Positions 59,359 through 64,000 of a stretch of DNA of 64,000 bases are shown here, piece after piece (within the stretch, counting starts at the first letter, position 1; each line of letters opens with the position of its first letter). Position numbers and translations under genes: made by a program. The notes below the pieces were generated by a model. The model worked only from the letters and a program-made list of their open reading frames with translations, was not told the origin of the DNA and did no database searches. This DNA comes from Streptomyces caeruleatus (GTDB lineage: Bacteria; Actinomycetota; Actinomycetes; Streptomycetales; Streptomycetaceae), in the NCBI RefSeq assembly GCF_001514235.1, contig NZ_KQ948928.1:124001-188000 (forward strand), written 5' to 3'.

Positions 59359-59409
59359 TTGTCGCCCGGAAACCGATCGGTGTACCTTATTGGAAACCGA
59401 TCGGTTTCC
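59359..59409 (+). promoter_or_regulatory. Promoter with two TetR-type operators upstream of nmrA-like gene
   Basis: TTGTCG (59359-59364) and TACCTT (59383-59388) are 18 nt apart, a sound promoter. GGAAACCGATCGGTTTCC at 59392-59409 is a perfect 18-bp palindrome. A degenerate copy, GGAAACCGATCGGTGTAC, lies at 59368-59385 inside the promoter spacer, 24 nt upstream. Binding would block transcription of the downstream gene. Confidence 0.75.
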
Positions 59410-59466
59410 GAATGGCGAGCCCGCGCGGTCGAATGTGTGCTCACTCGAACTCTGGAGTCAAGAACC

Positions 59467-60564
59467 ATGTCTTCTCATGCCACCTCCACCATCTTCGTCA
59501 TCGGCGGCACAGGAGCCCAAGGGATTCCCATCGTCCGCGCTCTTGTCGCCGACAAGAAGTACTCCGTCAAGGTCCTCACGCGGGATGCCACCTCCCCCCG
59601 GGCTCAGGAGCTCCTCGCGCTTGGCAACGTCTCCATCCTTGAAGGGTCATTCGCCGACGAGGACGTGCTGCGCGAAGGATTTCGCGGCTGTGACGGGGCG
59701 TTCGTCAACATCGACGGGTTCAACACCGGCGAGAAGACCGAGACCTACTGGGCCATCCGCACTTATGAGATTGCGATCGAGGAAGGAATCAAGTTCTTCG
59801 TCTACGGAAACCTCGACTACGCCCTCAAGAAGTCGGGCTACGACTCCAGGTTCCGCACCGGCCACTACGACGGCAAGGGTCGCATGGCCGAATGGGTTCT
59901 GTTCCAGAACGAAAGGAACAGGGATCGGATGGGAGCGGCGGTCTTCACGTCAGGTCCCTACATCGAGATGGTCATCTCGCCACTCACCCCCATGACGCCC
60001 AGCATCGAGGACGGTGTCGTCACGTGGCGAGTGCCGCTCGGCGAGGGAGCCGTTCCGCATGTGGCTCTCGATGACTGCGGATTCTATGTCCGCTGGCTCT
60101 TCGACCATCCGGAACGGGCCAATGGCATGGACCTCGAAGTCGCCATCGAGCACATGACCTACGCTGACATGGCTGCAGCATTCGAGAAGGTTACCGGGCA
60201 CCCGGCACAGTACGTCGACACCGATCTGGACGCATATTGGAACAGTCCGGACCTGGTGGGGCTTGCCGATCACCCTGCCGGATACAACGCCGACCCCAAC
60301 GACAAAAGCACCATGAGCTTCCGTGACAATTTCACGGGCTTCTGGAATGTGTGGAAGCACGGGATCATCACCAGGGACTACGCTCTGCTCGACGAGATTC
60401 ACCCCAACAGGATCAGGACCGCTGAGCAGTGGTTCCGTCGAGAGGACCAGTTGGGCAGGGAACTCGGCAAGGGAAGTCTCTGGGAAAGGGTGCAACCGGA
60501 GAACTGGAGCATGGACTCTGCGATCCTCAAGAGCAGCGCGGACTTCAGGACGGGCAAGCTGTAA
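59467..60564 (+). CDS. NmrA-family NAD(P)-binding oxidoreductase
   Basis: A 365-residue atypical SDR. The NADP motif G-G-T-G-A-Q-G (residues 13-19) is followed by a helical region and T-R-D-A. No S-Y-K triad is obvious, as in NmrA/HSCARG redox sensors, but Y-G-N-L-D-Y and K-G-R-M-A-E-W are typical. A C-terminal extension of about 100 residues (F-W-N-V-W-K-H-G, E-Q-W-F-R-R-E-D) resembles fungal and isoflavone-reductase-like relatives. Third-position GC is visibly lower than in neighbours. ATG 59467 follows GGAG. Confidence 0.82.
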   Translation: MSSHATSTIFVIGGTGAQGIPIVRALVADKKYSVKVLTRDATSPRAQELLALGNVSILEGSFADEDVLREGFRGCDGAFVNIDGFNTGEKTETYWAIRTYEIAIEEGIKFFVYGNLDYALKKSGYDSRFRTGHYDGKGRMAEWVLFQNERNRDRMGAAVFTSGPYIEMVISPLTPMTPSIEDGVVTWRVPLGEGAVPHVALDDCGFYVRWLFDHPERANGMDLEVAIEHMTYADMAAAFEKVTGHPAQYVDTDLDAYWNSPDLVGLADHPAGYNADPNDKSTMSFRDNFTGFWNVWKHGIITRDYALLDEIHPNRIRTAEQWFRREDQLGRELGKGSLWERVQPENWSMDSAILKSSADFRTGKL

Positions 60565-60698
60565 ACGCGCCGCGACCGGATAAACCCTCGGCGCACCGGG
60601 CGCGGCGCCGGAACATCCCGGGCCCGCGCCGAATCCCAGATGACCTCGCGTCCTTCCAACCGGCGCGACGGAGCGGCCGGCTCTCCCGCCGCTTCCTG

Positions 60699-62398
60699 TC
60701 AGGCCGGGACCACCGGCAGGACGATGCGGGAGGGCCGGTCGGGGTCGTGGAAGATCTGCTGGCGGGCCACTCGGGCCGTGGTCGCGCTCTCCTCTGGCTC
60801 GCCGGTGTTGAGGTTGCGGTCCCAGCGCGGGAAGTTGCTGGAGGTGACCTGGAGCCGTATCCGGTGACCTGCCCGGAAGACGATGCTGGTCGACCACAGG
60901 TCCACGACGTGCTCGGCGGCCTCGCCCGGCGTCGCCGCGCGTACCCGCACGATGCCGTCGGTCACGTTGCGGGAGACACCGTTCTCGTCGACGTCGCACA
61001 GCCGTGCCACCCAGTCGGTCGAGGGGCCGTCCGTGGCGGCGAAGAGCACGGCCTTGACGCGGCCGGTCACCTCGACGTCCTCGGTGAGCGGTTCGGTGGT
61101 GAAGACGAGGACATCCTCGCGCGCCTCCACGACCGTCTGGTCGAGCGGGCCGGGCCGGAACTCGTCGGCCATCAGGAGCCCGCTGCCCACGAGGAGCGCG
61201 CCGCCGGTGGTGGGCACCGGGTCCATCGGGTCGTAGGTGAACTCCTCGGGCTCCCCGCCCTGTTCGGCGGTGGACGGCGGCTCCGGGGTGAGGCGTCCGT
61301 CGGCGCGCAGGTGGAAGTCCGTGTCGACGGCCCGTGACAGGGGCCATTCCGTCTCCTCGCGCCACTGGTTGACGCCCATGACGAACAGCAGCACCTTGCC
61401 TGCGTCCGGCTCCAACGCCTCGCCGTCGCCGATCGTGCGCTGGAAACAGTCGAGCTGCAGGTCCGACAGGCGCCCGCGCATGGCCGTGTAGTCGGAGTGC
61501 GCGCCGAAGCCGAAGTTGACGTCCCCGACCACGTGCCGCAGGTTGGTGTGGGCCCACGGGCCCATGATCAGCGTGGCGGACCGGCCGGCCCGGCGCATGG
61601 CGGTGAAGTTGTCGAGCGTGCCCTGGCTGAAGACGTCGTACCAGCCGCCGACCTGGAAGGTGGGCAGGTCGACCTCGTCGTGGCGGCCCGCGACCCGGAG
61701 CGAGCGCGCCCACTCGGGTTCGCGGCGGGAGCGTTCGTAGCCGAGTTCGGGCAGGTCGTGCCGGGCGAACGCGGGGAATCGTCCGGCGGGGAGTTCGCCG
61801 TAGCCGCCGTCCGCCAGGCCGTCGAAATCGCTGATGAGCCCGGTGATTCCGCTCACGAGCCCGTCGAGGTCCGCGCTGTGACGGCGCATCAGGGTGTCGG
61901 CGCCCTGGAGGAGGGACCAAGGGACGGTGAGGCCGAGCTCGATCGCGCCGCCGCGCGTCCACAGTCCGTCGTCCAGATCGGACCACGTGACCATCGGTGC
62001 GATGGCCTTCAGCTCCGGCGGCTTGGACAGCGCCGCCATCCACTGCGTGTTGCCGAAGTAGCTGCCGCCGATCATGCCGACGGAGCCGTTCGCGCCGGGA
62101 AGGGCGGCGGCCCACCGGACGGTGTCGTACCCGTCGCTCTCCTCGTACGTGAACGGATCCCACTCCCCCTCGGAGGCGAACCGGCCGCGGGTGTCCTGGA
62201 TGACCACCATGAACCCGCGCCGGGCAGCCGCCGTCGGATCGAGCATGCTGGTCATCATGGGCGTCTGCTTGCCGTACGGCAGCCGGCTCAGCAGGACCGG
62301 CCACGGCCCCGGGCCGTCGGGCCGGTAGCGTCCGCGCGCAGCACCGTGCCGTCGCGCATCTCAGCCGGAACATCGAACTCGATCTGTATCTCTGCCAT
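60699..62398 (-). pseudogene. CocE/NonD-family alpha/beta hydrolase, single-base frameshift
   Basis: The gene starts at ATG 62398 (M-A-E-I-Q-I-E-F-D-V-P-A-E-M-R-D-G-T), shifts at about 62328 and resumes as R-L-P-Y-G-K-Q. One missing base (an A on the plus strand between 62328 and 62329) restores the typical L-R-A-D-V-Y-R-P and a 566-residue protein. The nucleophile Ser is in G-G-S-Y-F-G, and V-G-G-W-Y-D-V-F and the C-terminal jelly-roll domain are present. CocE enzymes hydrolyse esters, peptides or acyl-amino substrates. It could be a real pseudogene or a sequencing error; an internal ATG could still yield a shortened product. Confidence 0.85.
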
Positions 62399-62429
62399 GC
62401 GCTGTTCCTTGGGTCAGTGGTTCCGGTGG

Positions 62430-63309
62430 TCAGGCCACCGCGTTCAACAGGTCGGCCAGTACGTCGGGCCGTTCCAGTGCGATGAAGTGGCCGGCCTTCG
62501 GTACCTGTGTGAAGTCGGCGGCCGGCAGAAGTTGCTTGTTGGCCTGCCGGTCCGAGGGGCGGGACCAGTCCTTCTCGCCGTAGACGAGGTGGACGGGTGC
62601 CTTGACCTCGGGGTAGCGCGCGCGGGCCGCGATGAGGCTGGGCAGGGCCTGGTACACGGCTCGGGCGACGGTGGGGTAGCCGGGGCGCCGGCCCACCTGG
62701 AGGAGTTCGTCGACGTAGTCCGCGCGCAGTGCGCTCTTGTCACCCAGGCCGCCCTGAAGGATCTTGGTCAGCGCGGGCTTTGGCTCCACCCCGGCGATCA
62801 CCGGGCCCACCCCGGGTGCGAGGACACCGCTGACCACGACGCGGGCGAGGAGGCTGGAGCGCGCGATTCCGCCGTGGAAGTCGTAGGTGTTGACCGCGAC
62901 GACCTCGCCGTACCCGCTCCGGGAGGTCGGCCGCGGTGGTCAGGGCGAGCACCGCGCCCATGGACTCCCCGACCAACGTCACGTCGTGCAGGTCGAGTTC
63001 GGTGAGGAGCCGCTCGACGCCCGTGCGCATGGCCGGCTCGTCGTAGGAGGCACCGGGCACGATCTCGGAGTAGCCCATCCCCGGCAGGTCGAGGGCGTAC
63101 ACGGTGTACTGCTCCGCGATCAGCGGGATGAGGAGGCGGAAGTGCTCGGCCTGGGTGCGCACGGTGTGCAGCAGGACCAGGGGAGCGCCGGTGCCCGCCT
63201 TGAGGTAGCGCAGGGTTCCCTCGCGGCCGGCACGTCCCGCGCGCGGGACGATGGTGTGTGTGGTGGTCCCCGGGATGTGAATCGTGGGACGTGACTCCTG
63301 GCTGGGCAT
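62430..63309 (-). pseudogene. Alpha/beta hydrolase, single-base frameshift
   Basis: From ATG 63309 (after GGGAG) the frame gives L-V-L-L-H-T-V-R, the nucleophile elbow G-E-S-M-G-A-V and D-L-P-E-R-V. At 62908-62909 an extra base shifts it; the protein resumes as V-V-S-G-V-L-A-P-G-V-G-P and ends with G-E-K-D-W and the catalytic His in A-G-H-F-I-A-L-E-R-P. Repaired length is 292 residues, normal for the family, with all triad parts. It lies 31 nt upstream of the also frameshifted CocE gene on the same strand. Confidence 0.85.
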
Positions 63310-63340
63310 CTCGCCGTCTCCCTGTCCTGTCTTCTCTGTC

Positions 63341-64000
63341 CTACTTGGCCAGCTGCTCGTACAGTCCGGCCAGGTCGCCGGCCAGACCCGCCTTGACCTG
63401 CCGTGTGATGTCGTCGGCGAGCACCTCGTACGCGCCCGTCTCGACGCCGTCGAGGGCGAGGGCGGCGACGGCACGCGGGTCGGACTTGGGTGCGTCGACG
63501 CCTGCCGCCAGGTCCGTGTCGACGTAGCCGACGTGCAGTCCGGTGACGGAGATGCCGCGCGGCTGAAGCTCCAGGCGCAGGGAGTTGGACTGCGACCACA
63601 GGGCGGCCTTGGAAGCGCTGTAGGAGCCGCCGAGGGCCAGCCAGGAGAGCACGGAGTGCACGTTGAGGAGGTGGCCGCCGCCGTTGCGCTCGATCACCGG
63701 CACGAAGGCGCGGGTGAGAAGCAGCGGGCCGTAGAAGTTGGTCTCGAACTCCCGGCGTATGTCGTCGACGGGGGAGTCGAGGAAGGAGGCGCCGACCGCG
63801 GCACCGGCGTTGTTGATCAGCACGGTGACGTCCTGCGCCTGTGCGGCGGCGGCCGCCACGGAGGCCGGGTCGGTGACCTCCAGCGCCACCGGGACGGCGT
63901 CGGGGTGCGTCACGCTCCGCGGGTCGCGGGCGGTGGCGTAGACCTTGGCGGCACCGCGCGCGTACAGCTCTTCCACCAACGCCTTGCCGATGCCGCGGCT
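63341..64000 (-). CDS. SDR family oxidoreductase (5' end cut by window)
   Basis: A classical short-chain dehydrogenase running off the right edge; 219 residues are visible. It has S-R-G-I-G-K-A from the glycine-rich motif at the edge, N-N-A-G, the catalytic Ser in V-H-S-V-L-S-W and Y-S-A-S-K, then H-V-G-Y-V-D-T-D. It reads into the alpha/beta hydrolase 31 nt downstream, so SDR, hydrolase and CocE probably form one operon. Confidence 0.85.
   Translation of the reverse strand, partial: SRGIGKALVEELYARGAAKVYATARDPRSVTHPDAVPVALEVTDPASVAAAAAQAQDVTVLINNAGAAVGASFLDSPVDDIRREFETNFYGPLLLTRAFVPVIERNGGGHLLNVHSVLSWLALGGSYSASKAALWSQSNSLRLELQPRGISVTGLHVGYVDTDLAAGVDAPKSDPRAVAALALDGVETGAYEVLADDITRQVKAGLAGDLAGLYEQLAK

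Noticed and set aside
1..64000. tRNA, rRNA, CRISPR array, prophage or integrase
   Set aside because: I looked for cloverleaf-like tRNA ends, regular short repeats with spacers and integrase or phage structural genes and saw none.

Overview
The window is high-GC actinobacterial chromosome and almost certainly Streptomyces. The reasons are GC-rich third codon positions, many GTG and TTG starts, and a run of Streptomyces core genes: sepH, cutRS, DUF4193, DUF3710, DUF3159, a coproporphyrin-type ferrochelatase, a c-di-AMP riboswitch ahead of an M23 peptidase, and the 4-nt or 1-nt gene overlaps usual for the genus. From memory, the order from the two citrate synthases to the RNA methyltransferase follows the S. 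coelicolor core segment that flanks its prodiginine (red) locus; no red genes occur here. I see no tRNA, rRNA, CRISPR array or intact mobile element.

1-46.1 kb is a conserved core. It opens with a sucrase/ferredoxin-like gene under an iron-box-like site. Next come a divergent citrate synthase pair, one with a DNA-binding domain and the other frameshifted. A DUF6082 pair, a CobW GTPase, topoisomerase IV subunit A and two complementary M16 peptidases follow. Then come the riboswitch-controlled M23 peptidase, a GntR regulator, HPr, a Pat-like acetyltransferase, a DUF5998/phosphodiesterase/thymidine kinase block, sulfurtransferase, SepH, a sugar-lactone oxidase with an MFS exporter, ferrochelatase, inositol monophosphatase and CutRS. 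The core closes with DUF4193, dUTPase, an alginate lyase, KdpDE, an OB-fold/DUF3159 pair, two TrkA proteins with a 32-residue membrane microprotein, a KimA-like potassium transporter and an rRNA methyltransferase. Potassium and c-di-AMP physiology recur: the riboswitch, KdpDE, the TrkA pair and the KimA homologue.

46.1-52.9 kb is accessory and polysaccharide-related. It holds a decayed FAD oxidase, a GH9 glucanase, an HGSNAT-like membrane acetyltransferase with a 45-bp internal duplication, and a small membrane protein coupled to a polysaccharide deacetylase/glycosyltransferase fusion, an arrangement like MatAB.

52.9-56.2 kb is a gene graveyard: a truncated SMI1/KNR4 gene beside an intact one, and fragments of IS5 and IS110 transposases, type I restriction HsdR, an F420-type luciferase-like oxidoreductase and an NmrA protein.

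56.2-64 kb is a redox and hydrolase island: a P450 lacking about 85-90 internal residues, an SDR, a carboxymuconolactone-decarboxylase-like protein, a TetR regulator, an NmrA reductase behind a duplicated TetR-type operator, a CocE hydrolase and an alpha/beta hydrolase (each with a one-base frameshift), and a partial SDR. The three single-base frameshifts (2.7, 62.3 and 62.9 kb) are either real decay or sequencing errors; the sequence alone does not decide.
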